In this document: piece after piece, positions 42,460-51,433 of the stretch | How the letters are laid out: the number at the start of each line of letters is the position of its first letter | Position numbering within the stretch: position 1 is the first letter of the stretch | DNA from: JAWRCU01 sp033542235 | Lineage (GTDB): Bacteria; Pseudomonadota; Alphaproteobacteria; Rhizobiales; Rhizobiaceae | Assembly: GCF_033542235.1 (NCBI RefSeq) | Contig: NZ_JAWRCU010000001.1 | Location: 186,001 to 250,000, forward strand | DNA: 64,000 nucleotides | Reading direction: 5' to 3' | Program-made: the position numbers and the translations under genes | Notes under the pieces: model-generated | Told to the model about the DNA's origin: nothing | The model's database searches: none | Seen by the model: only the letters and a program-made list of their open reading frames with translations

Positions 42460-43800
42460 ATGGCCATTCACGATATCAATGACATCGACCGGCTGAAGAA
42501 GATCAATCAGGCGTTGATCTCGCGCGTTGAGCGCTCAATGGAGCAGCACGGGAACGCTTTCACCCTGTTCCAGGCGACGATCAGCCTGGAAGGCCAGGTC
42601 AAGGCGCGTACCGAGGAGCTGCGCGCCACCTTGCGGCGGCTCGAGCAATCGAATCTGGATCTGGTCGCAGCGAAGGAGAATGCCGAGCGCGCCAACCTGT
42701 CGAAAACGCGGTTCCTGGCAGCCGCGAGCCATGACGTGCTGCAGCCGCTCAACGCCGCGCATCTGTCGATGTCGGCGCTTGCCGATCTACAGACGAGCGA
42801 GGAAGGCAAGAAGCTCGTCCGCCAGGTCGAGCGCTCGCTGGAAACCATGGACGATCTGCTGCGGACCCTGCTCGACATTTCCAAGCTCGATGCCGGCGTT
42901 GTGCGCCCGGAAGTGACAAACGTGCCGCTCGAGCCGCTATTTGCGGCCCTGAGGTCGGATTTTCAGCCGCTCGCAGCCAAGAAGGGGTTGCGGCTCAGAT
43001 TCCGGCCTACCGCGCTGACCGTGCGCTCGGATCGCACTCTGCTCAGCCGCATCCTGCAGAACATCGTCTCCAACGCGCTGCGCTATACCAGTGCGGGCGG
43101 CGTGCTGGTCGGAGTGAGGCAGCGCGGCGGGATGGTGCTGGTCGAGATCGCCGATACGGGCAGCGGCATTCCGGCGGACCAGCATCAGGCGATCTTCGAG
43201 GAGTTCCATCGCGGGCCGATAACCGCGCATGGCGAGTTGTCCGGCGGCGGACTGGGACTGGGTCTTTCGATCGTGCGGCGCATGGTCGATGCACTCGGTC
43301 ACAAGATAACGTTTCGTTCGGTGGTCGGTCACGGCACGGTGTTCCGGCTCGAGCTTCCGATCGGTGCTCCCGTGAGGACCGACGGCAACGCGCCGGCAAC
43401 GGACGTCGAGCGGCCACGCGGCTATGGCCTCTTCGGCACCAAGGTGCTTCTGGTCGACAATGACAGCCAGGTGCTCGAGGCGATGCGCGTGCTGCTCGAG
43501 CGCTGGCAATGCGACGTGCGTGCCGCGGTCTCGAACGACGCCGCGCTCCACCACCTTGGCGACACCGCCTGGCTCCCCGACATCATCATTGCCGACCAGC
43601 ATCTCGATCAGGGTGAACTCGGCACGGAGACCGTCAATCAAACCCGCGCTTACCTTCAGCGCAACGTGCCGGCGCTCATCATCACTGCCGACGCCTCCGA
43701 CGAGATGGAGCGCGTGGCGCGCGCGACCGGCGCGGAACTGATGCTGAAACCTGTGAAGCCCGCTCAGCTCCGGGCGTTGCTGGCGCATTTGCTGGCTTAG
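42460..43800 (+). CDS. Hybrid sensor histidine kinase (NahK/ErcS'-like) with C-terminal receiver
   Basis: A 446-residue cytoplasmic kinase without membrane segments. An N-terminal coiled coil (about 8-80, RTEELRATLRRLEQSN) leads into a HisKA domain with phospho-accepting His91 (AASHDVLQPLNAA). The ATP-binding HATPase_c follows (N box LQNIVSNALRY, G1 DTGSGIP, G2 GGGLGLGLSIV), then a receiver domain from about residue 318 with its phospho-Asp in IIADQHLD and Lys in LKPVKP. The overall layout matches NahK/ErcS' kinases of pseudomonads that pair with FIST proteins. Input presumably comes from the FIST protein encoded just upstream. Confidence 0.92.
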   Translation: MAIHDINDIDRLKKINQALISRVERSMEQHGNAFTLFQATISLEGQVKARTEELRATLRRLEQSNLDLVAAKENAERANLSKTRFLAAASHDVLQPLNAAHLSMSALADLQTSEEGKKLVRQVERSLETMDDLLRTLLDISKLDAGVVRPEVTNVPLEPLFAALRSDFQPLAAKKGLRLRFRPTALTVRSDRTLLSRILQNIVSNALRYTSAGGVLVGVRQRGGMVLVEIADTGSGIPADQHQAIFEEFHRGPITAHGELSGGGLGLGLSIVRRMVDALGHKITFRSVVGHGTVFRLELPIGAPVRTDGNAPATDVERPRGYGLFGTKVLLVDNDSQVLEAMRVLLERWQCDVRAAVSNDAALHHLGDTAWLPDIIIADQHLDQGELGTETVNQTRAYLQRNVPALIITADASDEMERVARATGAELMLKPVKPAQLRALLAHLLA

Positions 43801-43807
43801 GGCGCCG

Positions 43808-44473
43808 TCAGCGGAACAGGTCGGCGTTGTCCAGCTTGGAGACCTCGATCACCGCCTGGGTGCGGCTGTAGACGTTGAGCTTGCGCAGGATTTCCGAGAC
43901 ATGCGCCTTCACGGTCGTTTCGCCGACCTGCAGCTCGTAGGCGATCTGCTTGTTCAGCATGCCTTGGCGCAGCATCTGCAGCACGCGCAGCTGCTGCGGT
44001 GTGAGAGTTGCGAGCCGCCGCACCATTTCGGCCCGGTCGGCCGAATCGCAATCATCGGCGGGCGCGCCATAGCCTTCAGGCGTATAGATCGCCCCCTCCA
44101 TGACATGGCGGATCGCGGCGGCCAGTACGCTCTTTCGCGCCGATTTCGGGATGAATCCGGCTGCCCCGTAGGAGAGCGCCTCGGAAATGATCTTCGGCTC
44201 CTCATGCCCGGAGACGATGACGACCGGCAGCTGCGGATGCCGCGTGCGCAGCTGGAGCAGACCTTCGAAGCCGTGGACGCCTGGAATGCTGAGGTCGAGC
44301 AGAGCAAGATCGAAGAGCTTCGGCCCCGAGAGCAGGCCGAGCGCTTCGGAAACCGTGCGCGCCTCGACCGTCTCCACCTCTGGATACTCGAGCTGCACCG
44401 CGCTTTGCAGCGCCTCGCGGAACAGCGGATGATCATCGATGATCAGGAAGCGTGCGCTCTCCTGCCCGGTCAT
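43808..44473 (-). CDS. NarL/LuxR-type response regulator (ErdR/AgmR-like)
   Basis: A 221-residue response regulator. The receiver domain has acidic residues at 13-14 (LIIDDHPLF) and phospho-Asp60 (LALLDLSIPG). The C-terminal LuxR helix-turn-helix is LTPQQLRVLQMLRQGMLNKQ followed by IAYELQVGETTVKAHVSEIL. It converges with the kinase gene, ending seven bases from it, and is its likely phosphorylation partner. ATG 44473 is preferred over 44569 (AAGGA upstream). In pseudomonads the comparable ErdR/AgmR regulator governs ethanol/PQQ-dependent oxidation genes; none is in this window. Confidence 0.92.
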   Translation of the reverse strand: MTGQESARFLIIDDHPLFREALQSAVQLEYPEVETVEARTVSEALGLLSGPKLFDLALLDLSIPGVHGFEGLLQLRTRHPQLPVVIVSGHEEPKIISEALSYGAAGFIPKSARKSVLAAAIRHVMEGAIYTPEGYGAPADDCDSADRAEMVRRLATLTPQQLRVLQMLRQGMLNKQIAYELQVGETTVKAHVSEILRKLNVYSRTQAVIEVSKLDNADLFR

Positions 44474-44636
44474 CGCACCGGTCCTTTCGGCAAACGCGGG
44501 ACCCGCCGATGCTTCGCGCCCCGCCGCAGAGGGTATTGGTCGCCCGGCATCGCTGGCTCCCATGATCATACGAACAGGATAGTTCTATCTGACTCGGATG
44601 ATCACTGCCAAATAGTACAGTGGGCTGCAGAATTCC

Positions 44637-45809
44637 CTAGAGCTTCGTCCAGGCGCCGTTCTTTTTGGACGATTTCACGCAGGCTTCAACGAAGGCGACG
44701 CCCTCGACGCCGTCATAGACCGTCGGGAAGACCACATCTTTCGGCAGCTTGCCGCCCTTCCGGCGCGCTGCACGGATCGCCCGCGCCGCCTCGGCATAGA
44801 TGTTGGCGAAGCCTTCGAGATAGCCCTCCGGATGGCCGGACGGCACGCGGGTGACGCGCGCTGCCGCGGGCCCCGCCCCCGCGCCGGCACGCGTCAGCAG
44901 CCGCTTCGGCTCGCCGAACGGCGTATACCATAGATAGTTCGGGTCAGCCTGTGTCCATTCCAGCCCGCCCTTGGTGCCGTAGACGCGCAGCTTCAAGCCG
45001 TTCTCGTTGCCCGGCGCGACCTGGCTCGCCCAGATCATGCCCTTGGCGCCGCTCTTGAAGCGCAGGAGCACGTGGGCGTTGTCGTCGAGCTGGCGCCCTT
45101 CGACGAAGGAATCGAGGTCGGCCGCAAGCGAATCGAGCTCCAGACCAGTGACGAAGCGCGCCAAATTATAGGCATGTGTGCCGATGTCGCCGGTCGAGCC
45201 GCCAACGCCGGACCGCTTGGGATCGGTGCGCCAGGAGGCCTGCTTCTGGCCTGTCGTCTCGATGTTGGTTGTCAGCCAGTCCTGTGGATATTCCGCCTGC
45301 ACCACGCGGATATCGCCGAGCTGTCCCTTGGCGACCATCTCGCGCGCCTGACGGATCATCGGGTAGCCGGTGTAGTTGTGGGTGAGCACGAACACCTTGC
45401 CGGTGTTCTCGACGATCGCCTGGAGCTTCTTGGCGTCGGCGAGGGAGGAGGTGAGCGGCTTGTCGCAGATCACATGGATGCCGGCCTCTAGGAACGCCTT
45501 GGCCGGCGCGAAATGCATGTGGTTCGGCGTGACGATCGCGACCGCCTCGATGCCGTCGCCCCGCTTGGCTTCGGCCTTGGCCATCTCCTGGAAGGAGCCG
45601 TAGCTCCGCTCAGGATCGAGGCCGAGCTCTGCAGCCGACGCCCTGGCCCGTTGCGGATCTGACGACAGCGCGCCGGCGACGAGCTGGAACTCGCCGTCCA
45701 TGCGGGCTGCAATGCGGTGCACGCCGCCGATGAAGGCCCCCTGCCCTCCGCCCACCATCCCGAGCCGGATCGGCCCTTCCGCCTTCTCGCTCCTGCCTTC
45801 GATTGCCAT
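44637..45809 (-). CDS. Gfo/Idh/MocA family oxidoreductase
   Basis: A 390-residue NAD(P)-dependent sugar or cyclitol dehydrogenase. The Rossmann motif GMVGGGQGAFIGGVH opens the N-terminus. The family EKP motif is replaced by CDKPLTSSLADAK, and GGSTGDIGTHAYNLARFVTG holds the catalytic Asp and His. Start ATG 45809 follows GGGAGGA; the longer frame to 46040 overlaps the upstream gene. It is co-directional with the sugar isomerase upstream (77-base gap) and downstream of the GntR-type operator region, so it probably oxidises a sugar in that regulon. Confidence 0.93.
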   Translation of the reverse strand: MAIEGRSEKAEGPIRLGMVGGGQGAFIGGVHRIAARMDGEFQLVAGALSSDPQRARASAAELGLDPERSYGSFQEMAKAEAKRGDGIEAVAIVTPNHMHFAPAKAFLEAGIHVICDKPLTSSLADAKKLQAIVENTGKVFVLTHNYTGYPMIRQAREMVAKGQLGDIRVVQAEYPQDWLTTNIETTGQKQASWRTDPKRSGVGGSTGDIGTHAYNLARFVTGLELDSLAADLDSFVEGRQLDDNAHVLLRFKSGAKGMIWASQVAPGNENGLKLRVYGTKGGLEWTQADPNYLWYTPFGEPKRLLTRAGAGAGPAAARVTRVPSGHPEGYLEGFANIYAEAARAIRAARRKGGKLPKDVVFPTVYDGVEGVAFVEACVKSSKKNGAWTKL

Positions 45810-45886
45810 CGAGAAATCCTCCCTCGCAATGATTTGGCTCTCCTTTCGGAGAGTCTGAAAGAGCTCAGTCCTAAACAGATGCCGTT

Positions 45887-46942
45887 TCAGATCCCCAGCA
45901 TCGCCTTGATCTGCTTCTTGTCGGTCTTGCCGCCGGCAAAATCGTCGAACGCCTTCTCGGTGACGCGAATGATGTGGTTGGCGATGAATGGCGCGCCTTC
46001 GGCAGCGCCGTCTTCGGGATGCTTCAGGCAGCATTCCCATTCGAGCACGGCCCAGCTGTCGTAGTCATACTGCGCGAGCTTGGAGAAGATGCCGCCGAAA
46101 TCCACCTGGCCGTCCCCCAGGGAACGGAAGCGCCCGGCCCGGTTCACCCAGCTCTGATAACCGGAATAGACGCCCTGGCGACCGTCCGGATTGAACTCGG
46201 CGTCCTTCACATGGAAGGCCTTGATGCGCTCATGATAGATGTCGATGAAGGCGAGATAGTCGAGCTGCTGCAGAAGAAAGTGCGACGGGTCGTAGTTGAT
46301 GTTCGCACGCTTATGGCCGCCGACTGCATCGACGAACATCTCGAAGGTCGCGCCATCGAAGACGTCCTCGCCGGGATGGATCTCATAGCCGATGTCGACG
46401 CCGTTCTCGTCATATACATCGAGGATCGGCTTCCAGCGGCGGCCGAGTTCGGCAAAGGCTTCCTCGATCAGACCAGCCGGACGCTGCGGCCATGGATAGA
46501 GATAGGGAAAGGCGAGCGCGCCGGAGAACGAGACCGAGACGTCGAGACCGAGATTGCGCGATGCCTTGGCCGCGCTCTTCACCTGCTCGACCGCCCATTT
46601 CTGCCGCGCCTTCGGGTTGTTGTGGACGGCGGCCGGCGCAAAAGCGTCGAACGCGCTGTCATAGGCTGGATGCACGGCGACGAGCTGACCCTGCAGGTGC
46701 GTCGACAGCTCCGTGATCTCGACACCGGCATCCTTGCAGATGCCCTTCACCTCGTCGCAATAGGCCTTCGACTTCGCAGCCTTCTCGAGGTCGAACAGGC
46801 GACCGTCCCAGGTCGGTATCTGAATGCCTTTGTAGCCGAGCCCCGCGGCCCATTTAGCGATCGCCGGCAGACTGTTGAACGGCGCTGTGTCACCGGCGAA
46901 CTGCGCCAGAAATATCGCGGGACCCTTCATGGTTGACGGCAT
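45887..46942 (-). CDS. Sugar phosphate isomerase/epimerase family protein (TIM barrel)
   Basis: A 351-residue AP-endonuclease-2/xylose-isomerase-like TIM barrel. Probable metal ligands are the Glu in GYEIHPGEDVFD, the Asp and His in INYDPSHFLLQ, the His in KAFHVKDAEF and the Glu in WAVLEWECCL. The substrate could be a free or phosphorylated ketose or inosose. It is the first gene on the minus side of a divergent promoter region bearing two TGGT-N3-ACCA palindromes, with GAGGAGAGGAAC before ATG 46942. It is likely co-transcribed with the Gfo/Idh/MocA gene. Confidence 0.9.
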   Translation of the reverse strand: MPSTMKGPAIFLAQFAGDTAPFNSLPAIAKWAAGLGYKGIQIPTWDGRLFDLEKAAKSKAYCDEVKGICKDAGVEITELSTHLQGQLVAVHPAYDSAFDAFAPAAVHNNPKARQKWAVEQVKSAAKASRNLGLDVSVSFSGALAFPYLYPWPQRPAGLIEEAFAELGRRWKPILDVYDENGVDIGYEIHPGEDVFDGATFEMFVDAVGGHKRANINYDPSHFLLQQLDYLAFIDIYHERIKAFHVKDAEFNPDGRQGVYSGYQSWVNRAGRFRSLGDGQVDFGGIFSKLAQYDYDSWAVLEWECCLKHPEDGAAEGAPFIANHIIRVTEKAFDDFAGGKTDKKQIKAMLGI

Positions 46943-47194
46943 GTTCCTCTCCTCGCCTGTCGTTCGGCGCTTGGCGCCTTGAATCTTCCTCGATTACTCC
47001 CACGGCCCGGAGGGGCCGGCAAGATCGGGAGACAGCAGGCAGCGTGGCAATGTGGCGATGGGCTTAACAAGCAGCCGAAATCTTCCCTGCCCTGCCCTTT
47101 TACCTCGCCGCCTGGCCCTCTTCCCAAACGTGCGAAGCCGATGGCGCCCCACCCGACGCCATCGGCTTCCACGCCACATGCCCCTACCCGTCTC

Positions 47195-47205
47195 TGGTAA
47201 TACCA
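47195..47205. promoter_or_regulatory. GntR/FadR-type operator palindrome, proximal to the minus-strand genes
   Basis: TGGTAATACCA is a perfect inverted repeat of the TGGT-N3-ACCA form typical for FadR-subfamily (FCD) GntR regulators. It sits about 250 bases upstream of the minus-strand isomerase gene, in the 537-base divergent region 46943-47479, where I see no gene. A second copy lies 180 bases away at 47375, and two more lie at 63229 and 63404. Confidence 0.7.
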
Positions 47206-47374
47206 AATCCGGCGATCAGGTCAAGAAAATACAATTTTAGATGGAGGCGAAAACCAAACTTGAGTGATTACCGCAATACCATGATATTCCACGCATTTTC
47301 CTACAATCTGACCAGGATGCCGCGCCTTCTTGCGGCACATTCCGAAATGCTATAGTAATTTGGCCACACCTAAT

Positions 47375-47385
47375 TGGTAGAACCA
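47375..47385. promoter_or_regulatory. GntR/FadR-type operator palindrome, proximal to the plus-strand genes
   Basis: TGGTAGAACCA has the same TGGT-N3-ACCA half-sites as the copy at 47195. It lies about 95 bases before the plus-strand isomerase start and close to a possible promoter (TATAGTAATTTGG at 47351-47363), so binding should affect transcription initiation there. Confidence 0.7.
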
Positions 47386-47479
47386 GTTTGGCAAAAAACT
47401 GGAGTGCCTTGCAGGGAGGAGCGGTATTCCCGCGACGTGCGGGCGCCATGGTCAGGCGAACTCTGGAAAAGGGAAGAGA

Positions 47480-48382
47480 ATGCATCTTTCGACGCACAAT
47501 TGGATGCGGGCCGAACCGCTGGAAACCACACTCAAGCGCATCAAGAAATTCGGCTACGAATCAATCGAAATCTCCGGCGAGCCTGAGCAGTACAAGACGG
47601 CCGAAACACGTAAACTTCTCAAGGAATACGGCATCCGATGCTGGGGCGCCGTGACCCTGATGCTGGGCGAGCGCAACCTTGCCGCGAAGGACCAGGGGCA
47701 GCGCGAGCGCTCGGTGCAATATGTGAAGGACGTGCTCACCATGGTGAGCGAGCTCGACGGCGAGATCATCACGCTCGTCCCGGCCACGGTCGGCAAGGTC
47801 GTTCCCGACGGGACGCCCGAGGAAGAGTGGAAATGGGTGGTCGACGCCACTCGCGAGTGCTTCGCGCATGCGAAGAAGGTCGGCGTCAAGGTGGCGATCG
47901 AGCCGCTGAATCGCTTCGAGACCTATCTGTTCAACCGCGGCGCGCAGGCGCTCGCGCTGGCCGACGCCGTATCGCCCGAATGCGGGGTATGCCTGGACGC
48001 TTACCACCTGCACATGGAGGAGTTCAACGTCCACGACGCCATCAGGCAAGCCGGGAAAAGGCTGTTCGATTTCCACGTGGCCGACAACAACCGCTTCGCG
48101 GCAGGGCTCGGCATGATCGACTGGCCAAAGATCGTCGGCACGCTGAAGGAAGTCGGCTATAACGGCGCCCTCACCAACGAGTTCGTCGCACCGGTTGACC
48201 GCACGCCGGCGGCTCCTTATCCGGACATGGTCGAGCGCAACCCGGTCGACATCTCACCCGAGCAGCTGAAATTCATCCAGGATCATGGCTCCAGCCTGCT
48301 CACCGAGAGCTTCTACACCGACCAGATGCGCATCACTGCCGAGACGCTGTTGCCGCTGATCGGCAAGAAGATGCCGAACTGA
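47480..48382 (+). CDS. Sugar phosphate isomerase/epimerase family protein (3-epimerase-like TIM barrel)
   Basis: A 300-residue TIM barrel of the D-tagatose/D-psicose 3-epimerase-like group. Probable metal ligands are the Glu in VKVAIEPLNRFET, the Asp and His in VCLDAYHLHMEE, the His in LFDFHVADNNR and the Glu in ALTNEFVAPVD. ATG 47480 follows AAGGGAAGAG. It is the first gene of a plus-strand run with a dehydratase, a GntR regulator and a hydroxyacid dehydrogenase, and differs from the isomerase encoded divergently. The exact sugar is unknown. Confidence 0.92.
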   Translation: MHLSTHNWMRAEPLETTLKRIKKFGYESIEISGEPEQYKTAETRKLLKEYGIRCWGAVTLMLGERNLAAKDQGQRERSVQYVKDVLTMVSELDGEIITLVPATVGKVVPDGTPEEEWKWVVDATRECFAHAKKVGVKVAIEPLNRFETYLFNRGAQALALADAVSPECGVCLDAYHLHMEEFNVHDAIRQAGKRLFDFHVADNNRFAAGLGMIDWPKIVGTLKEVGYNGALTNEFVAPVDRTPAAPYPDMVERNPVDISPEQLKFIQDHGSSLLTESFYTDQMRITAETLLPLIGKKMPN

Positions 48383-48449
48383 AGCGCCGGACGCCGATCT
48401 CCGAGGAAACGAGCCTTTCCGCCAGGCTGCGGAAAGGTTGAGGGAAAAG

Positions 48450-49616
48450 ATGCGCATTAAAGAGGTCAAAGCCTGGTGGGTTCGCATACCCATCGAAACC
48501 GCGCGCCAGCACCGGAGCGATTTCGGCCAGGTGCGCACCTTCGATGCTGCGATTCTACGCATTACGACCGATGACGGCATCGTCGGCTGGGGCGAGGGCA
48601 AGAACGCTGCCGGCAGCGCTGGCAATTACGGTGCACTCGTCCACATGATCAACCACGAGATCGGGCCGATGCTGGTCGGCCGCGATCCGCGCGATATCAT
48701 GCCGATCTGGGAGATGCAGTATAACGGCACCCGCGCCGAAAGCGCGGCCGACCAGGGCCATGCAATGCCGCAGATCGCCCGTCGCGGCATGAGCGTCGCC
48801 GCTATCAGCGCCGTCGACATTGCGCTGTGGGATATTTTCGGCAAATCGGCGGGCCAGCCCGTGTGGCGCCTGCTCGGCGGACGCAAGAAGGAGGCGATGC
48901 CGGCCTACGCTTCCGGCGGCTGGGCAAGCGTCGACGAAATCGGCGAGCAGCTCACCTCCTATCTCAAGGCAGGCGGCTTCACGGGCGTAAAGATGCGCGT
49001 CGGCGCGATGGACGGTCCGCCGCATATCTCCGCGGCCCGCGTCCGCGCCGCCCGCGAAGCAATCGGCCCCGATGTCGATCTGATGGTCGATGCGCACGGA
49101 ACCTATACGGTGGCTGACGCCAAGCGCTTTATACAGCTCGTCTCTGACCAGAACCTCGCCTGGTTCGAAGAGCCGGTCATTGCCGACGACAAAACCGGAA
49201 TGGCCGAAGTGCGCGCTGCCGGCAACGTCCCGATTGCGGCTGGCGAGAGCGAGGCGACCCGCTTTGCCTTCCGCGACCTTGCAGTGCTGAGGTCGGCCGA
49301 TATCTTCCAGCCCGACCCGGCCTTCTGCGGCGGGATAAGCGAGGCAATGCGGATCGGCACGATCGCTAGCGCCTTCAACCTGCGCTTCGCGCCACATCTT
49401 TGGGCGGGCGCGCCCTGCTTTTTTGCCGGGCTCCATGTTTGTGCCGCATCGCCGGCGAGCTTCGTGATCGAATATTCGCTGGGCGCCAATCCGATGATCC
49501 ATGACCTCGTCGAAGAGAAGGTCGAGGTAAAGGACGGTATGATAGCGATTCCCGATAGACCTGGGCTCGGATTCACGATTTCCGAGCGCTTCCTGGAGGC
49601 CCACGCGCAGGGTTGA
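48450..49616 (+). CDS. Mandelate racemase/muconate lactonizing enzyme family protein (sugar-acid dehydratase-like)
   Basis: A 388-residue enolase-superfamily enzyme. The metal ligands are the Asp in DLMVDAHGTYT, the Glu in WFEEPV and the Glu in AAGESE. The base pair of the barrel is Lys in GVKMRVG (a KxR motif), and the general acid/base His is in FAPHLWAGAP. This set suits acid-sugar dehydratases. ATG 48450 is chosen, with GAGGGAA upstream, instead of TTG 48438. The stop overlaps the GntR frame region. It would dehydrate an aldonate produced by the dehydrogenases of this cluster. Confidence 0.92.
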   Translation: MRIKEVKAWWVRIPIETARQHRSDFGQVRTFDAAILRITTDDGIVGWGEGKNAAGSAGNYGALVHMINHEIGPMLVGRDPRDIMPIWEMQYNGTRAESAADQGHAMPQIARRGMSVAAISAVDIALWDIFGKSAGQPVWRLLGGRKKEAMPAYASGGWASVDEIGEQLTSYLKAGGFTGVKMRVGAMDGPPHISAARVRAAREAIGPDVDLMVDAHGTYTVADAKRFIQLVSDQNLAWFEEPVIADDKTGMAEVRAAGNVPIAAGESEATRFAFRDLAVLRSADIFQPDPAFCGGISEAMRIGTIASAFNLRFAPHLWAGAPCFFAGLHVCAASPASFVIEYSLGANPMIHDLVEEKVEVKDGMIAIPDRPGLGFTISERFLEAHAQG

Positions 49617-49618
49617 AG

Positions 49619-50335
49619 ATGAAAGAGAATAACCTGCTGGCCGAGCTCGCAGCCTTTCTTTTCGCGCGTAGCGACGCCGAGACGGCGAGGACCCCCTCGG
49701 AGCGCGAGCTCGCCGAGCATTTCGCAGTAAGCCGCGGCCAGATTCGCGAGGCGCTGGCGATCCTCGAGGCGATGCAGATCGTCGAGCGACGAGCAAAGTC
49801 CGGAATCTACTTGACCACGCGAAATGCGAGCGTCGAGGCAATGGCATTGTTCGCCAGGGCCGGTGTGCCGCTCGATCCGGTGCAGATCTACGAGACGGTC
49901 GAGATCAGGAAGATTCATGAGATCAAGGCCGCCGAGCTCGCGTCTTCCCGCGCGACGGAGGAGAATTATCAGCGGCTGCGCGAAATCCTGAAATCGTCGG
50001 AGGACAGGATCGCAAGAGGCGAAGGCCTCGCCCGCGAAGATCGCGATTTCCATCTGGAGATCGTGCGCGCCACCAAGAACGTGCTCTTCCATCGCATATG
50101 CAGCGTCTACTACGTGCTGGGCGAGCAGCGGCTGCCGATCTATTTCAGCGACATCGAGCGCAGCCGGAAATCGCATGCCGAGCATCTGCAGATATTCGAC
50201 GCGCTGCTAAGGCGCGACGGCAATCTCGCGCAGGCCCTGATGAGCGCGCATCTGCAGGGAGCCGAAAGCTACTGGAAGGACTTGATTGCAGGATCCGGCC
50301 AGTCCCAGCCGGCGCCGGCCCTCGAAAAAGTCTGA
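49619..50335 (+). CDS. GntR family regulator, FadR subfamily (FCD domain)
   Basis: A 238-residue repressor-type regulator. The winged helix-turn-helix is RTPSERELAEHFAVSRGQIR followed by EALAILEAMQIVERR, and the all-helical FCD ligand domain spans about residues 85-225, with metal-site residues such as Asp and His in DRDFHLEIVRA and His in HAEHLQIFDAL. ATG 49619 lies three bases after the dehydratase stop; TTG 49613 would overlap it. The FadR subfamily recognises TGGT-N3-ACCA-like palindromes, and four such sites occur in the two promoter regions of this window, making it the likely local regulator. Confidence 0.92.
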   Translation: MKENNLLAELAAFLFARSDAETARTPSERELAEHFAVSRGQIREALAILEAMQIVERRAKSGIYLTTRNASVEAMALFARAGVPLDPVQIYETVEIRKIHEIKAAELASSRATEENYQRLREILKSSEDRIARGEGLAREDRDFHLEIVRATKNVLFHRICSVYYVLGEQRLPIYFSDIERSRKSHAEHLQIFDALLRRDGNLAQALMSAHLQGAESYWKDLIAGSGQSQPAPALEKV

Positions 50336-50400
50336 GTTGGCTCCAAAAGTGTCCCACGTTTTTGAAATAGGAGCCTGCGACAATCGTCAAAGGAACGCAT

Positions 50401-50434
50401 GCAGACATTTGTGGGATAGCCCACCAATGTCTGC
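50401..50434. promoter_or_regulatory. Hairpin in the leader of the hydroxyacid dehydrogenase gene
   Basis: GCAGACATTTGTGGG pairs with CCCACCAATGTCTGC (14 of 15 positions) around a four-base loop ATAG. It lies between the GntR gene and the next coding start, with no T-run, so it is not a typical terminator. It may be an mRNA-processing/stability element or an operator. Confidence 0.55.
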
Positions 50435-50449
50435 TTAGAGGCTTTGGCA

Positions 50450-51433
50450 ATGCCGGTCATCTATTCAACCCACGGGCTACATCCGCGTGCCATGGAAATG
50501 CTCGGCAAATCCGGCGAGCTCAGGATCGCATCCGCGCTCGATGCGGCTACGCTTGCCGTGGAAGGCCGCGAGGCTGACATAGTCATCGTGCGGGCGCCGC
50601 TGCCCCCTGCCCTATTCGAGAATGCCCCGAGACTGCGCGCGGCCATCAGGCATGGTGCCGGGCTCGACATGATCCCGGTGGATGCGGCAACCAAGGCCGG
50701 CGTGCTGGTCGCCAACGTGCCCGGCGTCAATGCGCGCTCCGTCGCCGAGCATGTGTTCCTGGTGACCCTCGCGCTTCTGAGGCGGTTCCGCTCGATGGAC
50801 CAGGATCTCCGCCGGCGCGGCTGGCTGGCGGGACGCGAGCATGCCGAAGGATCGCTGGAGCTTGCCGGCCGCACACTCGGCGTGGTCGGCGCCGGCGCCG
50901 TCGGCAAGGCTGTGACCGCGATTGCCCGCGGCGGTTTTGGCCTCACTGTCATCGCCAACAGCCGCAATGCCAAGAGTTTGCCCGAGGACGTGCGCTTCGT
51001 CTCCATCGATGAGATGGTCGCAGAGGCCGATATCGTCGTGCTCGCCTGTCCGCTGACGTCCGAGACGACGGGACTCTTGAGCCGCGAGCGCATCCGCCGC
51101 ATGAAGCCCGGAGCGATACTGGTAAATGTCGCACGGGGCGCGGTGGTGGACGACGCCGGGCTGATCGAGGCGCTGCGCGAGCGCAGGCTCGGCGGTGCTG
51201 CTCTCGACGTTTTCGCGACCCAGCCGCTGCCATCGGATCATCCGTATTACTCGTTCGACAACGTGATCGTCACACCGCACATGGCAGGCATCACTGAGCA
51301 GAGCATGATGCGCATGGGTGTCGGCGCGGCCGAAGAAGCGATCCGCGTGCTTTCCAATCGCGTGCCGGTCAATCTGCGCAATCCGGAAGTGCTGGCAGAG
51401 TATCGGCGGCGCTTTCCAGGGAATGGTGAATAG
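50450..51433 (+). CDS. D-isomer-specific 2-hydroxyacid dehydrogenase family protein
   Basis: A 327-residue NAD(P)-dependent dehydrogenase. The Rossmann motif is GVVGAGAVGKAV, catalytic Arg is in NVARGAVVDD and catalytic His in VTPHMAGIT. The position that normally holds the catalytic Glu (DVFxxEP) reads DVFATQPLP, so Gln replaces Glu; this substitution occurs in some sub-groups but could alter activity. ATG 50450 is used. It is the last gene of the plus-strand catabolic run and is preceded by a hairpin. A likely role is reduction or oxidation of a 2-keto/2-hydroxy acid made from the dehydratase product. Confidence 0.9.
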   Translation: MPVIYSTHGLHPRAMEMLGKSGELRIASALDAATLAVEGREADIVIVRAPLPPALFENAPRLRAAIRHGAGLDMIPVDAATKAGVLVANVPGVNARSVAEHVFLVTLALLRRFRSMDQDLRRRGWLAGREHAEGSLELAGRTLGVVGAGAVGKAVTAIARGGFGLTVIANSRNAKSLPEDVRFVSIDEMVAEADIVVLACPLTSETTGLLSRERIRRMKPGAILVNVARGAVVDDAGLIEALRERRLGGAALDVFATQPLPSDHPYYSFDNVIVTPHMAGITEQSMMRMGVGAAEEAIRVLSNRVPVNLRNPEVLAEYRRRFPGNGE

